Below are positions 45,301 to 55,500 of a stretch of 64,000 nucleotides of DNA, piece after piece. How positions within the stretch are numbered: position 1 is the stretch's first letter; the number at the start of each line of letters is the position of its first letter. The notes below the pieces were generated by a model. It did not search any database and had not been told where the DNA came from. It saw only the letters and a program-made list of their open reading frames with translations. The position numbers and the translations under genes are program-made. Source of the DNA: Caenorhabditis remanei (taxonomy: Eukaryota; Nematoda; Chromadorea; Rhabditida; Rhabditidae); the NCBI RefSeq assembly GCF_010183535.1, contig NC_071328.1, forward strand, positions 2,170,001 through 2,234,000. Direction: 5' to 3'.

Positions 45301-46415
45301 AAAAATTGGCCAACTTTGACATCCCGTCACTACTCCCCTTTATGATTTGATCTTTTTGAATTTATACTAGTTTTGTAGATCAAATCCAGCTCTACATTTT
45401 TGTAGTTGACAGTTTTCTTATAGCTCTTCACGCCTTTGAGATATGCGCCTTTAAAGAAAGGCGACGAGAGAGCGTGCGAAAAGAGGAGGGCGTCTCGCTT
45501 CTTTGCGTCTCCTTCCCCCTCTTTCTGCAAGCTGCAATATTTAAAGGAGAATATCTCAAAAGTGTGAAGAGCTATCAAAATGTTGTCAACTACAAAAATG
45601 TAAAACTAGATTTGATCTACAAAACTGTTGTAAATTCAAAAAGATCGGATCACAAAGGAAGCAGTGACGGGATGTCAAAGTTGGCCGATTTTTGATTTAT
45701 TTTTTTTTGAAAATTATGGTTTTTAACTGTTTTTGTTAATTTTTACTAACAATCTCGGATTTCCAGCTATACTGTAATTTCCAGAGAACTCAACCAAACG
45801 GACATGGAGAAACGAATGAGCTATTGGGGACACAAATTCGAGCAGTACGTGACGAGAGACGATTCTTCTGAATCCCCGGACACCTCCGTACCGGTCACCA
45901 CCAAAGAGGAGTACGGTGTCGTGTTCCGTAATGATCTCACCACTGACGCCCGACTGAATCCCTCAAAAAAATCGATAGGCATACTGTATTCCGGCGAGGT
46001 CGATTGTCTCGATAAATACGGCGGCCTCATCGAGCTCAAAACTCAAAAAGGCGATCTCCACGCCGGCTTCTGGAAATCGCCGAAATCGCTGAAATGGTGG
46101 CTACAATCGTCGCTCGTCAACGTCGACACCATCATCGTCGGCCACCGTACCCACGAGGGACACGTCACGAGTCTTTCGACCGTGAGAACACGTGAAATGC
46201 CACAACGTGCCACGTGGAATTTTCGAGCTTGCTTCGAATTCACATCGACGATTTTCACACAGATTGCGAATTTTCTTGGCGAACGAGAGGGCGCCGCGTG
46301 TGTAGTCGAGTATCGCAGTGAAATGGGATTGCAGAAGGGTATTACGATGAGACGAGTTCCGGAGGACACCTGCAATGACATTGTGCCGGAAGAGTTTTTG
46401 AAAAATTATTATTGA
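42357..46415 (+). CDS. dom-3: DXO/Rai1-family decapping nuclease, 4 exons, 370 aa
   Basis: Exons: 42357-42387, 42443-42548, 43514-43858, 45785-46415; 371 codons in frame. Exon 2 was chosen because it alone joins phase 1 to phase 2 and gives sensible sequence (..SEYCISYDR KVHLGRMRAKQLYEAP). The catalytic set of the family is visible: Glu180 in GHKFE, Glu232 and Asp234 in SGEVD, Glu244 and Lys246 in ELK. LKWWLQS and the Trp/Phe-rich segment after it also fit DXO. The enzyme removes incomplete or non-canonical 5' caps and degrades the RNA 5' to 3', using metal ions held by the acidic residues. In C. elegans dom-3 is cotranscribed with mes-3, as I recall. Intron 3 holds a hAT-like hairpin, a CCGGAATCC element and a main-family palindrome; intron 2 has GACAGACA runs. 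Confidence 0.93.
42660..42860. repeat. GGCCTA-type foldback in dom-3 intron 2
   Basis: GTGGCCTAACTTTCCAACCAGGTGG..AAACTAGTCCCCGGGCTC pairs with GAGCCCGGGGACTAGTTT..CCACCTGGTTGGAAAGTTAGGTCAC. GACAGACA microsatellite pieces lie at 42575-42585, 43030-43050 and 43220-43240. Confidence 0.75.
43876..44254. mobile_element. hAT-like MITE (GGGCC-rich hairpin), copy 2, 379 bp
   Basis: Same family as 2986-3351: ends CATACTTGTCAACCGGGCC and GGCCCGGTTTGCAAGTATG. Flanked by a different exact 8-bp duplication GAAAAATC (43868-43875 and 44255-44262), confirming the 8-bp rule. It begins only 17 bp after the exon 3 donor of dom-3. Confidence 0.87.
44548..45095. repeat. CCGGAATCCGGAAT element, long copy
   Basis: Starts AGAGTTGTACGGAATGC; the arms are a CCGGAATCCGGAAT satellite. 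The interior (AAATTTGCAAGGCCAAGTCA..TTTAAAACTAC..AACCGAAAAAGAAGTA) is shared in inverted orientation with 51480-51640. In dom-3 intron 3. Confidence 0.75.
45376..45626 (-). repeat. Main palindrome family, core reversed
   Basis: dom-3 intron 3; core complement at 45465-45520. The flanks (CAACTTTGACATCCCGTCACT and AGTGACGGGATGTCAAAGTTG) extend the palindrome beyond the usual arm end, giving the longest version of this family. Confidence 0.8.
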
Positions 46416-46423
46416 ATTATCTA

Positions 46424-46667
46424 CTGTCAAAAAAATAAAGTTTCGACAAGGATTTTCAAAAAAAAAATTCGCGCGCTGAAACGCGCAAGCGCATAAACTT
46501 GTGGGCGGAGATTAAACTGCAAGCTTAAATAAGCGGCGCGGTTCTAATTCCAGTTGTTTTTTTCCAAATTAAGAACCGCGCCGCTTGCAGTTTAAGCTCC
46601 GCCCACAAGTTTATGCGCTTGCGCGTTTCAGCCCGCGAAATTTTTTTGAAAATCCGTGTCGAAACAG
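46424..46667. mobile_element. TA-flanked foldback MITE at the dom-3 3' end, 244 bp
   Basis: Between TA at 46422-46423 and 46668-46669. Arms include AAAACTTGTGGGCGGAG-like and GCGCAAGCGCATAAACTTG segments with long complementarity; the loop is near 46545. It begins 8 bp after the dom-3 stop codon and brings in the only nearby AATAAA. Confidence 0.75.
46434..46439 (+). terminator. Probable poly(A) signal of dom-3, inside a MITE
   Basis: AATAAA 19 nt after the stop codon, within the left arm of the hairpin element. Confidence 0.55.
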
Positions 46668-48164
46668 TATTGATTTTTGTTTTTATATGTGTATTTTTGA
46701 ATTTTTGCAAAAAAAAAATTTTGAAATTTTTCCTTTTCTCTAGTGTGTTCATCAAAAACCTATAAAACCTACGAAAAATCAGTCGTAAATAGTTTTTTTC
46801 CCCAAAAAATCAGAAAATTTCTGAAAAAATTTGAATTTTTCGCAGAAACGCCCTCTGTCGCACAACTGCTGGCACGGTGCCAAAAAAGACTTGGCTGAGT
46901 GCCAAATTTAAATGTTACGTTTATTTGTTGTTTCTTTCAGTATAAACCGCGACGCGCACGCAACGCGGCTCGAAAAAATTCAAATCTGTTTTTTGCGGAC
47001 CAAAAATTTTGACCCCAAAAATGGTGCATCGGCTTCAAAATATTCCATTTTTTAAGTTTTTGAAGAAATGAGCGTATTTTTTCAGGTTTTCTCTCTTTTT
47101 CTGACTGAAAACGCATAAAAAACAAAAACGCGCCGAATGCGCGCCAGACTGCAGTTAAAAAAATTCCACCGTTTTACCATGAAATAAATCACTATTAGCG
47201 AAGTTTTGAGTTTTTACAAGTGCGCTCTTCTGAAATGAGACATTTTTCAGAGGTATTTCGGTAGAGCGCACTTGCATGAGACAGACTGTGTGTTTATTTT
47301 GAATAATTTATTTGATTTTCTTTTGTGCTAATCTTTGTAAAATTTTACTTTTTGAAATTAAAAAATTTTGAGAAAAATTGAAAAAAAATTTTTTCGATTT
47401 TTTTGTTTTTTTTTTCAATAAAACATCGATATTCTTAAAAGTTTCTGGTTTTTTGTGCCCATTTTACTGAAAATCAAGAAAACTGGCAGAATTCGAATAT
47501 CAAAACGGCTAGAAAAGCTGAAACGCCATTAACGCGCGTCAAAGGTGCGCCAGCTCAGATTTTTACGTTTTTGGCGTTTTCGCCGTTTCCAGTATGAAAT
47601 AAAGCTCATTTGTGTGTTTTTCCTCTTATTTTCGTCGAAAAATCTTATCCGGAAACCTAAAAATTGAGAGAATACTCATTTTTAATCGTCAAACTAATTT
47701 TCTTCGCGAAAAATGGTGCATCGGCCTCAAAATACTCAATTTTCAGAGTTTTTGAAGAAATCAGCGTATTTTTTTCAGGTTTCATCCCTTTTTCTGACCT
47801 GAAAACGTATGATAAAACAAAAACGCGCCAAATGCGCGCCAGCCTTGGATTTTTCGATTTTCACGTGTTGATTTTTATTAGTTTTCGCAAATTTTTTTTC
47901 AAATTTTTTCAATTTTTTAGCGCCAACGTGAACTAACCTTGCCATACTGCCCCATAAACTATTTGTTTTGCCATGTTTGCCACGTATACCTTAAAAAACA
48001 ATATAGAATCGGTAAAAAGGGGGAATCAAATCAATACTGAAGATTTTACACTCTTCTGAACAAGTCCGTCTGCATCTCTAAGCTTTCTGAGTAAGTGCGC
48101 TCTACCGTCAGAGCGCCGGCGCCAATTCAAATTTCTCATTCCTCCAGGCAAGCAAGGAAACACG

Positions 48165-49829
48165 ATGTCACTCAAAAAAGAAGCGCCAAGCTCGGTGACC
48201 CTTCTACAAGCGGTCATCTTTCTTCAATTCGGTCTATGTCTCATGGTTACGGTATTCACAACAATCGGATTGGCTTTCGGATATCCGGTGGCGTCGCACT
48301 ATTTGATGGCGTTGCTTCAAGTGATTGTGGCGATTCCTGGAATTGTCTATGTCGTACTTCAGGGGAATAGTGAGTAGGAGAAAAATGGAAAAACAAGGGC
48401 GAAATTCTGGAGAAAAACCAGCGAAATCTAAGAAAAATTAGTTAAAAACCATCATTTTCAAAAATATTTGTCAAAAATCGCCCAACTTTGACATCCTGTC
48501 ACTGTCCACTTTCTGATCCGATCTTTTTGAATTCATAATAGTTTTGTAGATCAAATCCAGTTCTATATTTTTGTAGTTGACAGTTTTCTTATAGATCTTC
48601 ACACTTTCGAGATATTCGCCTTTAAAGATAGGTACCTGTGGCGGCGAGAGAGGGAGGGGGAATGAGACGCAGAGAAGCGAGACGCACTCCTCGTTTCGCA
48701 CGCTCTCTCGCCTCCCAATATTTAAAGGCGCATATCTCGAAAGTGTGAAGAGCTATAAGAAAACGTTCAACTACAAAAATGTAGAGCAGGATTTGATCTA
48801 CTCAAAGAATTCAAGAATTTTGATTTTCGATTAATTTTGAGCCGGAAAAACCCCCTTTTTCAGTCTGGATCGCAGTGTACGTGAGTCTCCAAATGATTAC
48901 CGCCACTTGTGAGGTCTACTGGCTCGTCTACATGATTTTCGACCAACAACCCGCAGGGGCGTGGCTTGGTCTCGCCGCGATCACCGCCGTCAACGTTTTG
49001 GCGATTGTGGTGGCTTTGTGGTTCCGACAAACTGCTCTCAAGGTTCCGTGTAAGAAGAATAAGAAGATTGAGTTGGAGACAAAGAAGGATGGGAAGCCGG
49101 AGTTGAAGGGTAAGGGGTGTCGAAAATCGGTTTTCTGTGTAAAAAGTGTGAAAAACACACTTAGAATAGCGTTAAATCCACAAAAAATGTACTAATCTAC
49201 TCGTTACAAAAAGTAAAAAATAATAGCACTCAGTGGGAATCGAACCCTTGATGCCAGTTTCCCAGCTGGCGTTGTTACCGGGTACACCAAAGGTGCGGAG
49301 GCGCGGGCGCTGCCTCGAGGGACATGATAAGGGTGGTGGTGGCGGCGCCTCCTCGTCACCCAACCTTCTCGCCGCCGCCCTGCTTCCATAGTCTACATGG
49401 TAAGGAGATAGGTCAGCAATCTGGCATCCAGGGTTCGACGCCCGCTGAGTGTTATTATTTTTTGCAATTTTTAACAAGCCGAATGGTACCAATTTTGTCG
49501 GATTTGGATGGGTTTTTGATACTTTCTAACACTTTTTGGTATGAAAAAGTCTGGAGCATACTAACACATTCTATTTAGTCCCCTCCACCTCAATGAGTGA
49601 AATCGAGAAGTCGTCAAAAAATGGTGCCAAGAAATCCACGTCGTCCTCGTCAATGTCCAACAAGAAGTCGCCAGCTCGCTCGTCTGAAAAATCGGAAATG
49701 AGTGAGAAGTCGTCGAAGGGAAGTCTGAAATCGAGAAAAGTCAAAAAGGGTTCGATGCCACTGGATAGTCGTGAGACGACTTCTCTCTCCAGATCATCGA
49801 GCACTATTCATGAGTTTGATGAGAAGTAG
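48165..49829 (+). CDS. Four-pass membrane protein with Lys/Ser-rich tail, 3 exons, 233 aa
   Basis: Exons: 48165-48369, 48864-49109, 49579-49829; 234 codons in frame. Four hydrophobic segments are evident, near residues 13-36, 44-64, 70-92 and 102-122 (e.g. MALLQVIVAIPGIVYVVL and WLGLAAITAVNVLAIVVALWF), separated by short loops. The C-terminal ~100 residues are Lys/Ser-rich and disordered-looking, with many possible phosphorylation sites (KKSTSSSSMSNKKSPARSSEK), and are likely cytoplasmic. I do not recognise a family; there is no claudin W..GLW..C motif in the first loop. The ATG is 17 nt after CTCCAG, a possible trans-splice acceptor. Introns contain a main-family palindrome (intron 1) and a tRNA-like palindrome (intron 2). 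Confidence 0.82.
48544..48804 (+). repeat. Main palindrome family, core forward
   Basis: Intron 1 of the four-pass protein gene; core at 48665-48714. Confidence 0.8.
49230..49455. repeat. Palindromic element with two divergent tRNA-like heads
   Basis: Minus head: GGTGTACCCGGTAACAACG..CTGGGAAACTGGCATCAAG..GGTTCGATTCC. Plus head: GTCTACATGGTAAGGAG..GGTTCGACGCC. The centre is shorter and more diverged than in the dyf-1 copies. Confidence 0.8.
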
Positions 49830-49912
49830 AGATGATTCGGAAAGAAGTACCCCACAGCCAACAACACTTTTTACAATCCACTTGTTAATAGTAACTATTC
49901 GGTTTTTAAAAA

Positions 49913-49918
49913 ATAAAG
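49913..49918 (+). terminator. Poly(A) signal AATAAA
   Basis: 84 nt after the stop codon of the four-pass membrane protein gene. Confidence 0.75.
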
Positions 49919-50141
49919 TATTTTTTTAGTGGTCTTGCCATAGCTTTTTTCAAAATTTTAGAATTTGGGAAGGTCTTGAACTGAAGGTCTTGAAATTCTC
50001 TATAAAATGCATATCAAAATGATGAGAATTTTGCCTCTCTCGTCGCGGCCAACCTGGAATTTAGAAAAAACCGCATTTTGAAAGTTTTTGGAGAAAAACA
50101 AGGGATGTTTCAAAAAATTGTAGATTCAATTTACATTATTC

Positions 50142-50640
50142 TTGTAGATCAAATCTAGGGCTACATTTTTGTAGTTGACAACTTTTTGATATTATAAATT
50201 CACAACACTGTGCCGCATGGCTTTAAAGGCGCATCCCATTTATTAGAAATTTCGCGGAATGGTCTCGTAGTTGAAAAAGATCAAATACCCTATTTTCGAG
50301 CTTTGCAGGTCTAAAAATAAATGCAAATAATGTTTTTCGCTTCGAGACCATTTTGAACAAATTAGAGGCGCCAAAAGCCATGCGGCGCAGTGTCGGGAAT
50401 TTATAATAGCTCTGCACGCTTTCGAGATATGCGCCTTTAAAGTAAGGCGACGAGAAAGCATGCGAAAAGAGGAGGGTGTCTCGTTTCTTGGCGTCTCTCC
50501 CCCCGCCTGATCTCTTGGCAGTGAATCGCCAATCTTTAAAGGCGCATATCTTGAAGGCGTGCAGAGCTATAAGAAAACTGTCAACTACAAAAATGTAAAG
50601 CTAGATTTGATCTACAAAACTAATATAAATTCAAAAAGAT
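50142..50640 (-). repeat. Main palindrome family, interrupted copy, core reversed
   Basis: The left arm (50142-50195) is separated from the rest (50405-50625) by about 210 bp. That insert has its own inverted ends (AAATTCACAACACTGTGCCGCATGG and CCATGCGGCGCAGTGTCGGGAATTT), with a nearby TAT/TAA context. It is thus a nested foldback insertion. Confidence 0.7.
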
Positions 50641-50829
50641 CGGATCACAAAGGGTACAGTTACGGGATGTCAAAGTTGAGCGATTTTTGACAAAAATTTT
50701 CGGGCTCTCGGATTTTGTTGGTTTTTCACTATTCCCCTGAATTGTTGATCTACAAGAAAAATATAAAATCTGGAATTTTGAGAAAACGCGCTCTACCGCA
50801 ATAAATATGCGCCTGACCTTACTAGGGAA

Positions 50830-51185
50830 GGCCTCGGGGTGACCGTGGAGTTATGGAACGTGAGCTATATCGTTGGAAAGCTGGGAAAACGCTGATTCCA
50901 AGTATATATTCAGTTTTTGCCCTCGACGTCTGGTATTCGAGAAAAACAGTGTCAAAGTAAGGAAAAATGACTAATTATTGCCTTTCTAAAACGCGAAAAA
51001 AATTTTGCAATTTTCGCGTGTTAAAAAGGCAATAATTTGTCATTTTTCTGAACTTTGACCTTGTGTTTCTCAACTACCAGGCCTCGAGGGCAAAAACTAA
51101 GTATATGTTTGGAATCAGCGTTCTCTCAGCTTTCCAACGGTACAGGTCACGTCTCATAACTGCACGGTCACCTGGAGGCCTTCGT
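50830..51185. repeat. Palindrome family C, copy 2
   Basis: GGCCTCGGGGTGACCGTGGAG..TTTTTGCCCTCGA pairs with TCGAGGGCAAAAAC..GCACGGTCACCTGGAGGCC. The centre TAATTATTGCCTTT..AAAAGGCAATAATTT is closely complementary. Confidence 0.8.
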
Positions 51186-51384
51186 TATTTTGACAGAAGG
51201 TTGTAGAGAATTTCAAAACTTTTAATTTAGTATATCAACCATCTCAAAATTCTAAAATTGCTTTCAGGAAGATCGTGTGGCAAACGCGCTCTTTGGTACT
51301 AGCCATACTGCTGATAATGACACATTGCTAGTCTCCGTATCTTTCTGAGTCGCTACGCAGTGAGAACTATGGTAGTAAGCAGAG

Positions 51385-51765
51385 TTGTCCGGAATCCGGA
51401 TTCCGAAATTCCGGAATTCCTGGTTTTTTTGACATTCCGATTCCGGCTTTTTGAGTTTAATTTTTCCGGAATTCAGAGGTTGAAATTTTAAAATTGTTTT
51501 GTGTTTAAAAGGCTACTATTGTACTTCTTTTTCGGTTTTGATCCTAAAAAGTAGTTTTAAACTTTATTTATCATTAAAAACACTCGAAAAAATGACTTGG
51601 CCTTGCAAATTTATCGAATCATTCCGAATTCCGAAATTCCGGAATTCTGGGTTTTTCGTTGTTCCGGGTTCCGGATTCCGGATTTCAAAAATTTCATTCC
51701 GGTTCCGGATTCCGTATTCTGGAAAACGAAAAATGTCATTCCGTACAACTCTGGTAGTAAGGAGC
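51385..51765. repeat. CCGGAATCCGG element, inverted relative of 44548-45095
   Basis: AGAGTTGTCCGGAATCC..CATTCCGTACAACTCT termini. The interior matches the complement of the dom-3 intron copy through the AAAAATGACTTGGCCTTGC segment. Confidence 0.75.
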
Positions 51766-51769
51766 AGTG

Positions 51770-52195
51770 TTGTTGGGAATTCCGACTTCCGACTTCCGGG
51801 CTTTTTTTTTCACTTCCAACTTCTGACTTCCGACTTCCGGATAAGAAATTTCACTTCCGACTTCCGACTTCCGGATAAGGAATTTTATTTCCGACTTCCG
51901 TCATTCCATAACGATGGAATTTCGGAAAAGTAAATTTCGCAGAAATACATGGAAAAATGGTCTAAAAAGACAGAAAATGAGCTTTTCTTCAGCCAAAAAC
52001 TCATTTTCCACTGATTATCGGCAATTTTATGATCTTTTCTCTTGGAGTTTTTGAATATTTGCGAAAAAATCTAATTCCGACTTCCGACTTCCAACTTCCG
52101 GGCGTTTTTTCACTTCCGACTTCCGACTTCCGGATAAGAAATTTTACTTCCGACTTCCGACTTCCTGATAAGAAAAATCAATTCCCAGCATCTCT
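51770..52195. repeat. CTTCCGACTTCCG satellite element
   Basis: Two blocks of TTCCGACTTCCGACTTCCGG (51778-51905 and 52075-52175) flank about 170 bp of ordinary sequence. The ends GTTGGGAATTCC and ATCAATTCCCAGC are weakly inverted. Confidence 0.65.
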
Positions 52196-52338
52196 GGTAA
52201 GGAGGCGGATCAAATCAGAAGAGAGCGCACTCAATAAAATATTTGATCTATTGTACCCACCATCATCAAAAAAATGTTCTTGATTGTTAACCCGTACGTC
52301 GTCTTACCGCAGTTAACACACACACAGCAATTTAACCG

Positions 52339-52381
<43 letters not shown>

Positions 52382-52539
52382 ATTCCGTCCCCCAATATGC
52401 TATTCTTCTGATGACGACACCACAGAAGACGTGACGACAGAGAAAAAGAGAAAAGAAGAAGGAAGGGGGCGTCAAAAAGATGCGCGGTGTCAAATCATTT
52501 TTCAAGTCCCCCTCTCGAGACAGGTAGCTAGTAGCTAGT

Positions 52540-55500
52540 ATGATCTACTACTACTACCCCATCATAGTTTTGATCTACCTACCGTATGCTGCTCTGGGAG
52601 CAACAGCAACAAAAATCGCGTTGTTCCCATCGACCGGCTGTTTCAGTCATGATGTAATGATGAAACAGGTATCTCTTCTTATCAAACTGTTTTATGGCAT
52701 GCCATTTGATAAGTTTTACGTGAAATAACATATTTTTGTTAGTCAAAAGACAAAATTGGTTAGCTAGGTGTCTTAGAACAGCTAAAAATAGCTGGAAATA
52801 GTAGAAACGTCAAAAATCTCCTTGGTGGTTTAAGAAAAGGTTTCGTACGGTACAAACAATATTATTTTAAGAGCGGGGACTAGTTTTCCCAAAATTTGGA
52901 TTTCTAGGCCCCCAACGAGATTTTAAGGTTTCCTACGGTTTTTTTGTTATTTTTAGCCGTTCTAAGACATTGAAATTACGAAAACCCCTATTTTTAGAAC
53001 CAGGGACTAGTTTTTTTTTCAAAATTTGGGTTTCTAGGCCATCAAAGCATTCTTTACAGTTTTTAGCCATTTTTAGCTGTTTTAAGACATACAAATGAAT
53101 AAAAAACAAATTTTGAGCCGCAAAATTGGTTTTTTGAGGGAGGGGACTAAAAACCATAAAAAGGGCTTTTTAAAAACCCTAGAAAAACCTTTAGTGGCCT
53201 AGAAACCCAAAAATTGGGAAAACTAGTCCCCGCACTCAAAATGTTTCATTTTTCCGTAATTTTTATGCTTTTGAACGGCAAAAGTAGCAAAAATCTGTAG
53301 AAAAACCTGAAAATGCCTAATACTAACGCAATTTTTGGTTTTTTATGGTTTTTAGCATTTTTTAGCCGTTCTAAGACATAAAAATGTATGAAAAACCATA
53401 TTTTTAGAGCGCGGACTAGTTTTTCCAAAATTTGGATTTCTAGGCCACTAAAGGTTTTTCTACGGTTTTTCAGCTGTTTTTATGGTCCCCTCCCTCAAAA
53501 AATCAATTTTGCGGCTCAAAATGTGTTTTTAATTCTTTTTTATGTCTTAAAACAGCTAAAAATGGCTAAAAACTGTGGAGAAACCAAAAAATGCTTCGAT
53601 GGCCTAGAACCCCAAAATTCGGAAAAACTAGTCCTCGCTCTCAAAAATATGGTTTTTCATGCACTCTTATGTCTTAGAACGGCTAAAAATAGCTAAAACC
53701 GTAGAAAACCTTGAAATCTCTTTGGTGGCCTAGAAATCCAAATTTTGGGAGAACTAGTCCCCGCTGTTAAAATAATATTGTTTGTACCGTACGAAACCTT
53801 TTCTTAAAAGTATTCGTATTTACTTTTTTCCCCCACCAATTGTTTTCTTCGTTTTCTAACGTGCTAATTGGATCTAGACGGAAACAAAAAAATCACTGGC
53901 AAATGTTATTTTGTACACTAGTTGGCGGCTGGGAAGTTAGTACATTCCTCGTTTTCATGACCTAATCATCACCCCCGTGACCTACCCGGCAAAGTTAGAA
54001 GGTCATTTCGACCAAACTAGTCCATTGGGGCTAAAAAAAGGAAGAATTTTAGTAAAAAATTGCTTAACTTTGACAGCTTGCCACAGAATAATTTTTTACT
54101 CAAAACTTTTGATTTTATATTCTTCTTGTAGATCAAACCCAACTCTACGTCTTTGTAGTTGACAGATTTTTGATAGCTATTTACGCTTTGGAGGTATGCG
54201 CCTTCAAAGATGGTAGCTTGAGAGCAGCGGGGGAGAGAGAGAGAGAGGGAGACGCAGAGAAGCGAGACGCCCTCCTCTTTTCGCATGCTCTCTCGTCCCC
54301 TAACTTTAAAGACGCGTATTTTAAAGGCGTGAATAGCTATCAAAAAACTTTGAACTACAAAAATGTAGCCCTAGATTTGATCTACACGAAAATATAAATT
54401 TGATGCACAACTTTTCTGAAAAATCCCATTTTTTTTAATCAAAAACTTTTTTGCTCTCAAATTTTTTAATCCAAATTCCAGGTCGGCTCCCAACTCGACG
54501 AGAATAGCAACAATATCACATGGATTCAAACTTATCTCTACGAATTCGGTTACGGTGAAATGCCACTTCCAGACCACTGGAATCGGATGTCTATAGTGGG
54601 GATCGATGAGCGAGGTTTGCCTCCTTCAGGTTTTATTACCCCACTGGGGTGCAAACTTTGTGTGCGGAGGTTTGGCTCAGTGGATAGCGTTTTTGCGTGC
54701 GTTTTTTAGGTGCGGAGGGTCAGGGGTTCGATCCCGATGGGGGTATAAACTTTTTTGCTTTCTTGTTAAGTGAATTGGATCGCATTTACAGTACCCTATT
54801 AACCCTCCATGTGTGATTTCTGGTTTGTTTCTGCCCAACCTTCCGGTAGCAATCACAAAAGAATGTGTTTAGTTTGAAAAAGGGAAATTTGCGCGTGAAT
54901 GAAGATTTGCTTCCTTTCTTATCAAGTTGATAACATCAACCAATGTTTGTCTTTTTTCACGGTCACTATCCTTCTAACGCGTGGAAATTTCAAAGATTGT
55001 TCATTTTCGAACAACGTGATCTGGTTTCCCTTATCTTTGTACTTTTTGACCTATCCCATTGTCTGGTCATTGTACATTTTTCTCCTCTTATTCCAGCCAA
55101 CTACCTCCAGGAGAACACGGGACGACTAATATGGCGCCAAAATGTGCCTTTCGATTTCGACAGGCCTTTCAACATACAGGGCATCAAGGATTTCGTGGTG
55201 TACGTTGAAAATTTCCCTAAGTGTTTTTCTAAGGGCTTTTTCTAAGGGTTTTTCCTTAATTTTTAACTTTTTTTTCAGAATGCTGCAACGTCACCAGGAG
55301 TACTGTACGGTGATGCTGGACGACCCGAGATATCAGAGATTACGGAATGAGAACGTGTCGGTCGCCGTGTTGGATCACTTTTTACAGGTATTGGTCTTAT
55401 CGGAAACGGAAAATGTGTTTCTGATCTGAAGTAAACAAGATGATCTCCTATTTTATGTTTTGTGTAGACTTTGAATCATAGGTTTGACAAACTTTGGTCT

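Larger units (their letters stand above)
46416..48164. other. Intergenic region between dom-3 and the four-pass membrane protein gene
   Basis: Holds the hairpin above and direct repeats at 46990-47160 and 47690-47850 (AAAATGGTGCATCGGC..AACGCGCC..ATGCGCGCCAG). A short TCTACCGAAA/TTTCGGTAGAGCGC foldback is at 47215-47278. No coding exon seen. Confidence 0.6.
49830..52539. other. Intergenic region upstream of the UGT gene, repeat-filled
   Basis: Contains a rearranged main-family palindrome (50142-50640), palindrome C copy 2, a CCGGAATCC element and its CTTCCGACTTCCG relative, and a CT microsatellite (52341-52376). The last 150 bp, rich in GA and then GTAGCTAGTAGCTAGTA, precede the UGT start. 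Confidence 0.65.

Noticed and set aside
48165..49109. Claudin or MARVEL assignment for the four-pass protein
   Set aside because: The topology fits several tetraspan families, but the diagnostic first-loop motif of claudins is absent and no other signature is visible.
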